Positions 1-7,364 of a stretch of DNA of 20,875 bases are shown here, piece by piece; position 1 is the first letter of the stretch; the number at the start of each line of letters is the position of its first letter. The position numbers and the translations under genes were made by a program. The DNA comes from Gammaproteobacteria bacterium (GTDB lineage Bacteria; Pseudomonadota; Gammaproteobacteria; Pseudomonadales; Pseudohongiellaceae): positions 1 through 20,875 of the forward strand of contig PWQG01000161.1 in assembly GCA_003556835.1 (NCBI GenBank), written 5' to 3'. The notes below the pieces were generated by a model. The model did not search any database and was not told the DNA's origin. It worked only from the letters and a program-made list of their open reading frames with translations.

Positions 1-2
1 AG

Positions 3-356
3 GCATCTTTTGCCTGGTGGCCAGCAACCGCGAAGTTGGCTGTGGCGGCTTCCGTGACCTTGGCCGTGTTCCTGGGCATGCAGTTGTCGCTTGATCAGGG
101 CGAGAACCGACAGCTGGTCGACCTTGACGGTGCTGGCAATGCGGAGAGCGTCCCGGAGCCCGGCATGGTGGATCCCGACGCGCAGCAACGATTGAACGAC
201 TACATCCAGAGTGTATCCATCAGTCCACGCTCGGAATCCTTGCCGGACTACAACATCCTGCGTGAGTCACCGCTGATTCGGCCGGTATCCGATCGCGAAC
301 TGATCACCACGGATCTCCTTTCCCCGGAAAGCACAAGCCCCGACTCAAGAGACTGA
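3..356 (+). CDS. rseA: Sigma-E factor negative regulator RseA/MucA, C-terminal part (5' end outside window)
   Basis: The reading frame is open from the left edge (first whole codon at base 3) to TGA at 354-356, giving 117 residues. It starts with a Trp-Trp-Pro segment followed by one hydrophobic stretch (VAASVTLAVFLGMQ) that matches the transmembrane helix of RseA/MucA anti-sigma factors. The roughly 90-residue periplasmic tail after it has the weak LNDYIQSVS motif found in the same place in this family. In known systems the missing N-terminal cytoplasmic domain binds sigma-E/AlgU, and the periplasmic part is cut by the DegS and RseP proteases during envelope stress. The downstream mucD gene supports the call. 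The domain that would prove anti-sigma function is not in the window, so the call rests on the membrane segment and context. Confidence 0.75.
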   Translation, partial: ASFAWWPATAKLAVAASVTLAVFLGMQLSLDQGENRQLVDLDGAGNAESVPEPGMVDPDAQQRLNDYIQSVSISPRSESLPDYNILRESPLIRPVSDRELITTDLLSPESTSPDSRD

Positions 357-368
357 TCACTGCGGTCG

Positions 369-397
369 TTGAATCGTGGCGGGCAACGCGGTATTTT
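369..397 (+). promoter_or_regulatory. Possible sigma-70 promoter for mucD
   Basis: TTGAAT at 369-374 and TATTTT at 392-397 are separated by 17 bases, and each matches the consensus at four of six positions. The site lies in the 109-base gap between the anti-sigma gene and mucD. I saw no clear sigma-E type site (GGAACTT plus TCTGA) at proper spacing. This is inferred from pattern only. Confidence 0.3.
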
Positions 398-455
398 AGA
401 CTCTGATCCCGGTGGCAGTCCCGCTGTTGCCTGGTCTGCCCATTTCCCCACGGTC

Positions 456-459
456 GGAG
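456..459 (+). promoter_or_regulatory. Ribosome binding site that fixes the mucD start
   Basis: GGAG lies six bases before ATG 466. It supports starting mucD there rather than at the in-frame GTG at 412, which would put 18 extra residues in front of an otherwise standard signal peptide. Confidence 0.6.
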
Positions 460-465
460 TCCGAC

Positions 466-1821
466 ATGTTGCGAGCCACTGCCCTGCTGATTGTTTTTCT
501 TGTTGCCGTTCCGGTACAGGCTGATCTGCCCGACTTTTCCGGTCTTGTGGACCAGAATGCTTCCACCATTGTCAACATCACCACACAGCAACGCGTACCG
601 GTCCGCTCCGGCAGGGGGGATCAGGGGCGCAGTCTGGAGGAGTTGCTGCGGCAGCTGCGTCCCGGTGAAGGTGATAACCCGGAATCCGAGGAAGAGAGCC
701 TCCGCCGTCGTGGTGGCGTGGGTTCGGGTTTCATCATCTCTCCGGACGGCTATGTCATCACCAATCATCATGTAGTGGCGCGTGCCGAGCAGATCACGGT
801 GACACTGACCGACCGGCGCGAATATGATGCACGGGTCATTGGTACCGACGAACTCTCCGATATGGCTTTGCTGAAGATCGAGGCCGAAGACCTGAATTCT
901 GTGCGTTTCGGGGATTCAGACGCCGTACGCGTGGGGGAGTGGGTGCTGGCAATCGGTTCGCCGTTCGGCCTCGAATTTTCGGCGGCAGCCGGTATCGTCA
1001 GCGCCAAGACCCGTAGTGTGCCCTCGCGTGGTACCGCCAATTATGTCGCTTTCATCCAGACCGATGTGGCCATAAACCAGGGTAACTCCGGTGGTCCCCT
1101 GTTCAATCTCGCTGGCGAGGTGATCGGCATCAACTCCCAGATCCTGAGCAGTACCGGCGGCTCCAATGGCATCTCCTTTGCCATTCCGGCCAACATGGCA
1201 CTGGATGTGGTCGAGCAATTGCGCGAATCCGGTACGGTCAATCGTGGCCTGTTGGGGGTGATGATCAAGGATGTGGATCAGGGGCTTGCCGAAGCCTTCG
1301 GGTTGCCAACACCCCATGGTGCCTTCGTGGATGATGTCCAGTCGGGCAGTGCTGCGGAGCGTGCTGGTGTGCAGACCAATGATGTCATTGTCGGTTTCAA
1401 TGATCGGGAGATCGGCCTGTCTTCCGAATTGCCATTCCACGTTGGCCAGGTGCGTCCCGGCAGCGAGGCCGTGTTGCATGTCATCCGCCGGGGTGAGTCG
1501 ATGGAATTGCCGGTGGTCGTGGATGGACTGCCGGGCAGTGATCCGGTGGCACAGAGTCCGCGACAGGTCCGTCCAGATCACAACCGCCTGGGCATCGCCA
1601 TCAGCTCTGGCGAAGTGGCGGAGATTGATGACGTCGAAGACGGGCCGGCGCGCATGGCAGGTCTGCGGGAAGGTGACGTCATCCTTTCGCTGAACCATCA
1701 TGATGTGGAATCGTCCGCGGATTTCACGCGCATATTGTCGGAATTGCCTGATGAAGGCTATGTTCCCGTGCGGATCCAGCGCGGCGGTCGCGGCAGCACC
1801 CTGGTCATGCAGTTACCCTGA
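466..1821 (+). CDS. mucD: Periplasmic HtrA-family serine protease MucD/DegP-like (Do)
   Basis: This 451-residue protein degrades or chaperones misfolded envelope proteins. Residues 1-19 form a signal peptide (MLRATALLIVFLVAVPVQA) with a likely cut before Asp20. The trypsin-like domain has the full catalytic triad: His102 in TNHHVV, Asp132 in LSDMALL and Ser208 in QGNSGGP. Two PDZ domains follow, at about 258-345 and 370-450. The protein is close in size to Pseudomonas MucD and E. coli DegP/DegQ. It sits directly after the RseA/MucA gene, where mucD belongs in the algU-mucA cluster, but no mucB/rseB gene lies between them. In Pseudomonas MucD restrains the AlgU response by clearing misfolded proteins; the same role here is inference. 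ATG 466 was chosen because of its ribosome site and the clean signal peptide. Confidence 0.93.
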   Translation: MLRATALLIVFLVAVPVQADLPDFSGLVDQNASTIVNITTQQRVPVRSGRGDQGRSLEELLRQLRPGEGDNPESEEESLRRRGGVGSGFIISPDGYVITNHHVVARAEQITVTLTDRREYDARVIGTDELSDMALLKIEAEDLNSVRFGDSDAVRVGEWVLAIGSPFGLEFSAAAGIVSAKTRSVPSRGTANYVAFIQTDVAINQGNSGGPLFNLAGEVIGINSQILSSTGGSNGISFAIPANMALDVVEQLRESGTVNRGLLGVMIKDVDQGLAEAFGLPTPHGAFVDDVQSGSAAERAGVQTNDVIVGFNDREIGLSSELPFHVGQVRPGSEAVLHVIRRGESMELPVVVDGLPGSDPVAQSPRQVRPDHNRLGIAISSGEVAEIDDVEDGPARMAGLREGDVILSLNHHDVESSADFTRILSELPDEGYVPVRIQRGGRGSTLVMQLP

Positions 1822-1832
1822 GCGGGCCGATG

Positions 1833-1859
1833 AGTGGGTTTCAGGCGGTGAAACCCACT
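1833..1859 (+). terminator. Perfect 11-bp hairpin after mucD, no T-tract
   Basis: AGTGGGTTTCA (1833-1843) pairs perfectly with TGAAACCCACT (1849-1859) around a five-base GGCGG loop, 12 bases after the mucD stop. No run of T follows, so it is not a textbook rho-independent terminator. It could protect the mRNA 3' end or act with Rho. Its right arm overlaps the putative -35 of the lepA promoter. Confidence 0.45.
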
Positions 1860-1886
1860 GACACCGGGTGGCAGATATTGTAGACT
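1858..1886 (+). promoter_or_regulatory. Possible sigma-70 promoter for the lepA-lepB-rnc-era-recO genes
   Basis: CTGACA (1858-1863) matches the -35 consensus at five of six positions. A 17-base spacer separates it from TAGACT (1881-1886), which matches at four of six. The site is in the only sizeable gap (122 bases) before the tightly packed lepA cluster. Confidence 0.45.
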
Positions 1887-1943
1887 TGCCTGCCGGTCGC
1901 ACGTCGACCGATCCATGCTGCAACCCGGAAAGTGACACATCAA

Positions 1944-3743
1944 GTGACTGATTTATCCCGTATACGCAACTTTTCCATCATCGCCCACATTGACCACGGC
2001 AAGTCCACACTGGCGGACCGCTTCATCCAGGTCTGTGGTGGTCTCGCCGACCGTGAAATGAAAGAACAGCTGCTCGATACCCTGGACATCGAGCGCGAGC
2101 GTGGCATCACGGTCAAGGCCCAGAGTGTGACCCTGCGCTACAAGGCGCGGGACGGCGAAACCTACCAGCTCAACTTCATTGATACCCCCGGCCACGTGGA
2201 TTTCAGCTACGAGGTCTCCCGGTCGCTGGCTGCCTGTGAGGGTGCGCTGCTGGTCGTGGATGCGGGGCAGGGTGTGGAAGCCCAATCCGTGGCCACCTGC
2301 TACACCGCCATCGAGCAGGGGCTCGAAGTGATTCCGGTACTCAACAAGATGGACCTGCCGCAGGCGGACCCTGACGCAGTGCGCCAGGAAATCGAGGAAA
2401 TCATCGGACTCGATGCCTCCGAGGCGGTGCCGGTAAGCGCCAAGACCGGTATGGGGGTAGAGGATGTGCTCGAGGAGCTGGTGCGTCTGGTGCCACCCCC
2501 GGTAGGCAACCGCAAGGCCAATCTGCAGGCCTTGATCATCGATTCCTGGTTCGACAATTACCTGGGCGTGGTGTCCCTGGTTCGTGTCATGCAGGGTACC
2601 TTGCGTAAAGGTGACAAGATCATCGTCAAGAGCACCGGCAAAGCGCATGGCGTGGATGATATCGGTGTGTTCACGCCCAAACGTACCGTGACCGGAATCC
2701 TGGAAGCCGGTGATGTGGGCTTCGTCGTGGCCGGTATCAAGGAGATCAAGGGCGCTCCGGTGGGTGACACCCTGATTGCCGCCTCCGCGCCGGAGACGGA
2801 ACGATTGCCTGGTTTCCAGCAGGTACAGCCCCAGGTGTACGCGGGCCTTTATCCCCAGTCGTCGGATGACTTCGAGAATTTCCGGGATGCGTTGGAAAAG
2901 CTCACCCTCAATGATGCTTCATTGCAGTACGAGCCGGAAAGTTCCGACGCCCTTGGCTTCGGTTTCCGCTGTGGCTTTCTCGGTATGCTGCACATGGAAA
3001 TTGTCCAGGAACGCCTGGAGCGTGAATACGGAATCGAACTCATCACCACCGCACCCACCGTGGTCTACGAGGTGGTGGTCAGCAGCGGCAAGGTGCTGAA
3101 AGTGGAAAGCCCGTCGGCCCTGCCTCCGGTCAATTCCATTGAGGAGACCCGCGAACCGATCGTGCTGGCCAGCATGCTGCTGCCCCAGGAGTACCTGGGC
3201 AATGTCATCACCCTGTGTGAGAGGCGCCGCGGGGTGCAGCGTGAAATGCAGTTTATCGGTCGACAGGTGTCGCTGGTCTACGAGTTGCCCATGGCCGAGG
3301 TTGTGCTCGACTTTTTTGACCGGATCAAATCCGCAAGCCGCGGCTTTGCCTCCTTGGACTATCATTTCCTGCGTTTCCAGCCGGCGAAGCTGGTGCGCCT
3401 CGACATCATGATCAATGGTGACCGTGTGGATGCACTGGCGCTGATCGTGCATCGTGACTACGCTGAATCCAAGGGCAGGGAAGTGGTCGAGAAGATGAAG
3501 GAACTGATACCGCGCCAGATGTTCGACGTCGCCATCCAGGCAGCCATCGGCGGACAGATTGTGGCTCGCGCCACGGTCAAGGCCTTGCGCAAGAATGTGA
3601 CGGCAAAGTGTTATGGTGGTGATATCACCCGCAAGAAGAAACTGCTGGAGAAACAGAAGGCCGGCAAGAAACGGATGAAGCAGCTGGGCAATGTGGAAGT
3701 GCCACAGGAAGCCTTCCTTGCTGTATTGAAGGTGGACGATTGA
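1944..3743 (+). CDS. lepA: Elongation factor 4 (LepA), ribosome-associated GTPase
   Basis: The protein is a translational GTPase that acts on ribosomes, proposed to back-translocate or aid initiation and assembly. It has 599 residues from GTG 1944, the same length as E. coli LepA. Visible motifs are G1 AHIDHGKS (14-21), G2 RGITVK (53-58), G3 DTPGH (80-84), G4 NKMD (134-137) and the SAKTG box. The LepA-specific C-terminal end has CYGGDITRKKKLLEKQK and GNVEVPQEAFLA. A second in-frame GTG at 1932 exists, but the GGAAAG at 1927-1932 sits too close to it and well placed (11 bases) before 1944. The resulting N-terminus (MTDLSRIRNFSI) is also what Pseudomonas LepA shows. The TGA overlaps the lepB ATG by one base, so the two are probably translationally coupled. 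Confidence 0.97.
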   Translation: MTDLSRIRNFSIIAHIDHGKSTLADRFIQVCGGLADREMKEQLLDTLDIERERGITVKAQSVTLRYKARDGETYQLNFIDTPGHVDFSYEVSRSLAACEGALLVVDAGQGVEAQSVATCYTAIEQGLEVIPVLNKMDLPQADPDAVRQEIEEIIGLDASEAVPVSAKTGMGVEDVLEELVRLVPPPVGNRKANLQALIIDSWFDNYLGVVSLVRVMQGTLRKGDKIIVKSTGKAHGVDDIGVFTPKRTVTGILEAGDVGFVVAGIKEIKGAPVGDTLIAASAPETERLPGFQQVQPQVYAGLYPQSSDDFENFRDALEKLTLNDASLQYEPESSDALGFGFRCGFLGMLHMEIVQERLEREYGIELITTAPTVVYEVVVSSGKVLKVESPSALPPVNSIEETREPIVLASMLLPQEYLGNVITLCERRRGVQREMQFIGRQVSLVYELPMAEVVLDFFDRIKSASRGFASLDYHFLRFQPAKLVRLDIMINGDRVDALALIVHRDYAESKGREVVEKMKELIPRQMFDVAIQAAIGGQIVARATVKALRKNVTAKCYGGDITRKKKLLEKQKAGKKRMKQLGNVEVPQEAFLAVLKVDD

Positions 3744-4549
3744 TGGATATCGATTTTTCCCTGGTGTTGGTGGTGTTGGTGGCCATCAGTGGTGCCATAT
3801 GGGCAGTGGATGCCTTGTTCTTTGCCGGTCGACGCAAGGCGCGTGCGGAAACGATCAAGGACCCGCAGCTGCAACAGGAAGCGGTACGCGAACCCGGTGT
3901 GGTGGAGTACGCCCGTTCTTTCTTTCCGGTATTGTTTATTGTGCTTCTGCTGCGCTCCTTTGTTGTGGAGCCGTTCCAGATTCCCTCCGGATCGATGAAG
4001 CCGACGCTGGAAGTGGGGGACTTCATCCTGGTCAATAAATTCACCTACGGTCTTCGATTGCCGGTGTTGGGGACCAAGCTCGTTGATATCAATGAGCCGC
4101 AACGCGGTGAAGTGATGGTTTTCTTTCCCCCGCACGATAACCGCTACTTCATCAAGCGTATTGTCGGCATGCCCGGTGACACGGTGTTTTATCAGGACGG
4201 CCGTCTGACCATCAATGGTGATCAGGTGCCACTGACCGAGCTGGATCAGATCCGTATCGATACCGCTGCCGGTCCGCAACGCGGTATACTGTTCGATGAG
4301 CAGCTGGGCGAGTTTGACCATCAGGTCCAGGTGGTGGATAGTCAGCGGCGCCGTGGCGGACGTACCGAATGGGTGGTGCCTCCGGGACATTATTTCATGA
4401 TGGGCGATAACCGCGATAACAGTGCCGACAGCCGGGTATGGGGTGCCGTACCCGAAGAGAATATTGTTGGCCGCGCTTTTGCCATCTGGATGCATAAGGA
4501 GCCAGGCTGGAATCTGCCCACATTCAGCCGTAACCGCAGGATCCATTGA
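3743..4549 (+). CDS. lepB: Signal peptidase I (LepB)
   Basis: This inner-membrane serine protease removes signal peptides from exported proteins such as MucD encoded upstream. It has 268 residues. A first membrane segment lies at about 6-26 and a second at about 59-73. The Ser-Lys dyad is clear: Ser84 in PSGSMKPTL and Lys138 in YFIKRIVGMPGD. The conserved GDNRDNSADSR box is at 221-231. A roughly 60-residue insertion between these boxes is normal for proteobacterial LepB. ATG 3743 shares a base with the lepA stop (TGATG), and the stop again shares a base with the next start. A TTG at 3740 is in frame but adds only one residue and is unlikely. Confidence 0.96.
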   Translation: MDIDFSLVLVVLVAISGAIWAVDALFFAGRRKARAETIKDPQLQQEAVREPGVVEYARSFFPVLFIVLLLRSFVVEPFQIPSGSMKPTLEVGDFILVNKFTYGLRLPVLGTKLVDINEPQRGEVMVFFPPHDNRYFIKRIVGMPGDTVFYQDGRLTINGDQVPLTELDQIRIDTAAGPQRGILFDEQLGEFDHQVQVVDSQRRRGGRTEWVVPPGHYFMMGDNRDNSADSRVWGAVPEENIVGRAFAIWMHKEPGWNLPTFSRNRRIH

Positions 4550-4923
4550 TGCAAAGAAAAGGCATTTCGGTATCACGCCAGCGAGGCTGGTCTTTATGGT
4601 CTCTGTTGAGCACACTGGTGACGGTGTTGGTGCTCGGTACGCTGGCCGTACGTCTTCTGCCCGTCTATGTCGATCACAATATGGTGATCACCGTTTCGCG
4701 TTCGATCATGGAGAGCCGGGATACGGCCAATCTGTCACAGGGGCAGTTCCGCAGGGAGGTGTCCCTGAGTCTGCGGATCAATAACATCTCCGAGGTGGAT
4801 CCTGATTCGGTGACGCTTGTACGTGCCGGAGGGGATCTGTCCGTGCGTATCAATTACGAGCGTCGAGTGCCCCTGTTTCGTAATATCGAGTTGCTGGTCT
4901 CTTTTGATGATCGGGTGGAATAG
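4549..4923 (+). CDS. DUF4845 family membrane protein with pilin-like N-terminus
   Basis: This small protein of 124 residues has no established function. It starts with a short basic stretch ending QRGWSL, followed by a hydrophobic helix at about 16-38. That layout resembles a type IV pilin or minor pseudopilin N-terminus, although the glycine is followed by Trp and no Glu occupies position +5. The rest is a predicted extracytoplasmic alpha/beta segment ending in the family pattern NYERRVPLFRNIELLVSFD. Proteins of this family are regularly found between lepB and rnc in beta- and gammaproteobacteria, as here. The start overlaps the lepB stop by one base, so its amount is probably tied to LepB. 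Family membership is my recognition of pattern and context; function is unknown. It ends in TAG. Confidence 0.75.
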   Translation: MQRKGISVSRQRGWSLWSLLSTLVTVLVLGTLAVRLLPVYVDHNMVITVSRSIMESRDTANLSQGQFRREVSLSLRINNISEVDPDSVTLVRAGGDLSVRINYERRVPLFRNIELLVSFDDRVE

Positions 4924-4929
4924 TCTGCC

Positions 4930-5622
4930 ATGCCGGGTGTGACGGAGCTGAGGCAACATATCGGACGGCAGCTCGATTATCACTTCGTGGATGAAGAGCT
5001 CTTGCAACGTGCGATGACTCATCGAAGTGCTGCAGCTCTGCACAATGAACGACTCGAGTTTCTCGGCGATGCCGTGCTCGGCTTCCTGGTGGCCGCCATC
5101 TTGCACGAGCGCCAATCCGATGCCGACGAAGGTGAACTGAGCCGGATCCGCTCCACACTGGTCAATCGTGACAGCCTGGCGGAGGCGGCGCGCCGCTTGA
5201 ACCTGGGTGAGTATCTGTTGCTGGGCGCAGGGGAGCGAAAGAGCGGTGGACGCAATCGCAACTCGATTCTGTGTGACGCCATGGAAGCCCTGCTCGGTGC
5301 CATCTATCTTGATGGTGGTGTGGACGCCTGTCGTGAAGTGATATTGCGGCTGTTTGCGGCCCAGCTCGATGCGGTCCGCAACAAGGATGCCAAGACCCGC
5401 TTGCAGGAATGGATGCAGGCGCGGGGCAAAGCCCTGCCGGATTATCAGGTGACGGATGTGGCAGGGGAGGAACATGACCAGACCTTTCATGTCCGTTGTC
5501 ATGTGCCTCTGCTGGCCGAACCGGGAACCGGTAGTGGAAGAACCCGGCGCCAGGCCGAGCAGGAGGCAGCCCGAGCCTGCCTGTCGGCCCTTGAATCAAA
5601 GTCGCGCTCCGGAGGAGCCTGA
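4930..5622 (+). CDS. rnc: Ribonuclease III
   Basis: This double-strand-specific endoribonuclease processes the 30S rRNA precursor and regulatory RNAs. It has 230 residues. The catalytic domain carries the signature NERLEFLGD, giving metal-binding Glu43 and Asp47, and the later pair Asp116 and Glu119 in LCDAMEALLGAIYLDGG. The C-terminal double-stranded-RNA-binding domain covers about 154-224, with DAKTRLQEWMQ at its start and a GSGRTRRQAEQEAA helix. ATG 4930 starts six bases after the preceding stop. It lies directly before era, the standard rnc-era order, which links rRNA cutting with small-subunit maturation. Confidence 0.97.
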   Translation: MPGVTELRQHIGRQLDYHFVDEELLQRAMTHRSAAALHNERLEFLGDAVLGFLVAAILHERQSDADEGELSRIRSTLVNRDSLAEAARRLNLGEYLLLGAGERKSGGRNRNSILCDAMEALLGAIYLDGGVDACREVILRLFAAQLDAVRNKDAKTRLQEWMQARGKALPDYQVTDVAGEEHDQTFHVRCHVPLLAEPGTGSGRTRRQAEQEAARACLSALESKSRSGGA

Positions 5623-5625
5623 ATC

Positions 5626-6516
5626 ATGACAGAAACGTCAAATACGCGATGCGGTCTGGTGGCCATAGTCGGCCGCCCGAATGTGGGCAAGTCCACGTTA
5701 TTGAACCATCTCCTGGAGCAGAAGATCAGTATCACCTCGCGTAAACCGCAGACCACGCGTCACCGGATACTCGGTATCAAGACCGGTGGTGACAACCAGA
5801 TCATCTATGTGGACACTCCCGGCTTGCACAAGGCTGAAAAAAAGGCCATGAACCGGATCATGAACAGCACGGTGAGCAATGTGCTGGATGACGTTGATGT
5901 GGTGTTGTTCCTGGTGGATCGACTTACCTTCAATGAAGAGGATGAGTTGGTGCTGGAGAGGCTGCAGCGGGTAAAGGTGCCGGTTCTGCTACTCATCAAC
6001 AAATGCGACAGGCTCGATGACCGTGCCCGACTGTTGCCGCATATCGAGAAGCTCTCCGCCCGTCGCGACTTCGCCGAAATCATACCGCTCTCCGCCTTGC
6101 GCGGACACAACCTCGATGCTCTCGAACGCTGTGTGCTCAACTATCTGCCCGAGGGACCTTTCCTGTTCCCCGAGGACCAGGTGACCGACCGCAGTCAGCG
6201 CTTTCTGGCGGCGGAACTGATCCGGGAGAAAATCACACGGCAACTGGGTGATGAATTGCCCTATGAGGCCGCGGTGGAGATCGAGCAGTTCAAGCGCGAG
6301 GGTAATGTCACGCATGTGCATGCACTCATCCTGGTGGACAAGCCCGGGCAGAAACAGATCATCATCGGCCATAAAGGCGAACGTCTCAAAGCCATCGGCC
6401 AGGCAGCGCGCCTGGAAATGGAGCGCTCGCTTGATAGCAAGGTGATGCTCAATCTCTGGGTGAAAGTTAAGAGTGGCTGGTCGGACGACGAGCGGGCCCT
6501 GCAGAGCCTGAACTGA
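5626..6516 (+). CDS. era: GTPase Era, 30S ribosome assembly factor
   Basis: Era binds the 3' end of 16S rRNA and acts as a checkpoint in 30S maturation. The protein has 296 residues. GTPase motifs are G1 GRPNVGKS (16-23), G2 in PQTTRHR (41-47), G3 DTPG (63-66) and G4 NKCD (125-128). The C-terminal KH domain has the RNA-binding GHKG loop at 248-251 and the family sequence KVMLNLWVKVKSGWSDDE. ATG 5626 is preceded by a strong GGAGGA at 5611-5616, nine bases upstream and inside the last codons of rnc. Only three bases separate it from the rnc stop. Confidence 0.97.
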   Translation: MTETSNTRCGLVAIVGRPNVGKSTLLNHLLEQKISITSRKPQTTRHRILGIKTGGDNQIIYVDTPGLHKAEKKAMNRIMNSTVSNVLDDVDVVLFLVDRLTFNEEDELVLERLQRVKVPVLLLINKCDRLDDRARLLPHIEKLSARRDFAEIIPLSALRGHNLDALERCVLNYLPEGPFLFPEDQVTDRSQRFLAAELIREKITRQLGDELPYEAAVEIEQFKREGNVTHVHALILVDKPGQKQIIIGHKGERLKAIGQAARLEMERSLDSKVMLNLWVKVKSGWSDDERALQSLN

Positions 6517-6533
6517 CTGGCAGGGGGTTCGGC

Positions 6534-7256
6534 ATGGCGGCTCACGAAACACTCGAAGATGCATTTGTCCTGCATCGCATACCCTATCGCGATACCAGCC
6601 TGCTGGTCGACTTCCTGGGTCGCTCGTCCGGTCGGGTGCGGGCCGTGGCGCGTGGCGCCCGCCAGATCCGTTCACGGCAGCGCAGTAACCTCCAGCCCTT
6701 TCAGCCTCTGTTGGTCAGTTTCGCGGGCCGTGGTGAATTGCAGACCCTGCGTCAGGCCGAACCCGCCGGCGCGGCGCTGCAATTGCAGTCCGCGCGCCTG
6801 TTCAGTGGCATGTACCTGAATGAGCTGCTGGTACGCCTGCTACCGTATTTCCAATCCTGTCCCGATCTCTACGACCACTACCGTCTGGCACTGCAACAAA
6901 TGCATGATGGCATGGCCATTGAGCAGGTGCTGCGGGCGTTCGAATATCGATTGCTGGCAGAGCTGGGTTATGGCCTCGATCTCCATCACGAGGCGGACAG
7001 TGGCGCGGCGATTGTCGCCGGGCAAAGGTATCATTTTCGTGCCCAGCAGGGTCTGGTGGCAGCCGGGGAAACCAGTGAAAGCGCAGATGATCCCGTGTAC
7101 CAGGGCGCGGACATCCTCGCCATCCGTGAGTTCGACCTGGGCTCGCCGGCAGTGGCCCGGTCAGCCAAACAGCTGTTTCGCGCAGCGTTGCAGGTGCATC
7201 TTGGCTCACGACCCCTGCACAGCCGGCGTCTGTTTCCGGGTGCGCGTCAGCGCTGA
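6534..7256 (+). CDS. recO: DNA repair protein RecO
   Basis: RecO works with RecR to load RecA onto SSB-coated single-stranded DNA in the RecF pathway. The protein has 240 residues, the usual length. The N-terminal OB-fold is visible as AFVLHRIPYRDTSLLVDFLGR, followed by VRAVARGAR and the QPFQPLLVSFAGRGEL strand. The helical domain contains MYLNELLVRLLP and FEYRLLAELGYGLDL, both typical of the family. I see no four-cysteine zinc site, which fits gammaproteobacterial RecO. It begins 17 bases after era, with GGGGG before ATG 6534. In many relatives pdxJ follows; here the next gene is cysM. Confidence 0.93.
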   Translation: MAAHETLEDAFVLHRIPYRDTSLLVDFLGRSSGRVRAVARGARQIRSRQRSNLQPFQPLLVSFAGRGELQTLRQAEPAGAALQLQSARLFSGMYLNELLVRLLPYFQSCPDLYDHYRLALQQMHDGMAIEQVLRAFEYRLLAELGYGLDLHHEADSGAAIVAGQRYHFRAQQGLVAAGETSESADDPVYQGADILAIREFDLGSPAVARSAKQLFRAALQVHLGSRPLHSRRLFPGARQR

Positions 7257-7280
7257 AGTCACGCCGCATTGTGTTGCGGG

Positions 7281-7309
7281 TTTCGATCCGTCGTCTGACA
7301 GGGTAAAAT
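7281..7309 (+). promoter_or_regulatory. Weak candidate promoter before cysM
   Basis: TAAAAT at 7304-7309 matches the -10 consensus at five of six positions. The best -35 at 17 bases is TTTCGA (7281-7286), which is poor. It lies in the 108-base gap between recO and cysM. The same gap also holds a small GC hairpin, CGACCC/GGGTCG (7330-7349), just before the cysM ribosome site. Confidence 0.25.
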
Positions 7310-7364
7310 TGCAGCCCTTTTGATGATGCCGACCCTTTCCGTGGGGTCGCCGAACAGGAAAAGC

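Noticed and set aside
412..465. Earlier mucD start at GTG 412
   Set aside because: It would put 18 residues before a normal signal peptide; ATG 466 has the GGAG site.
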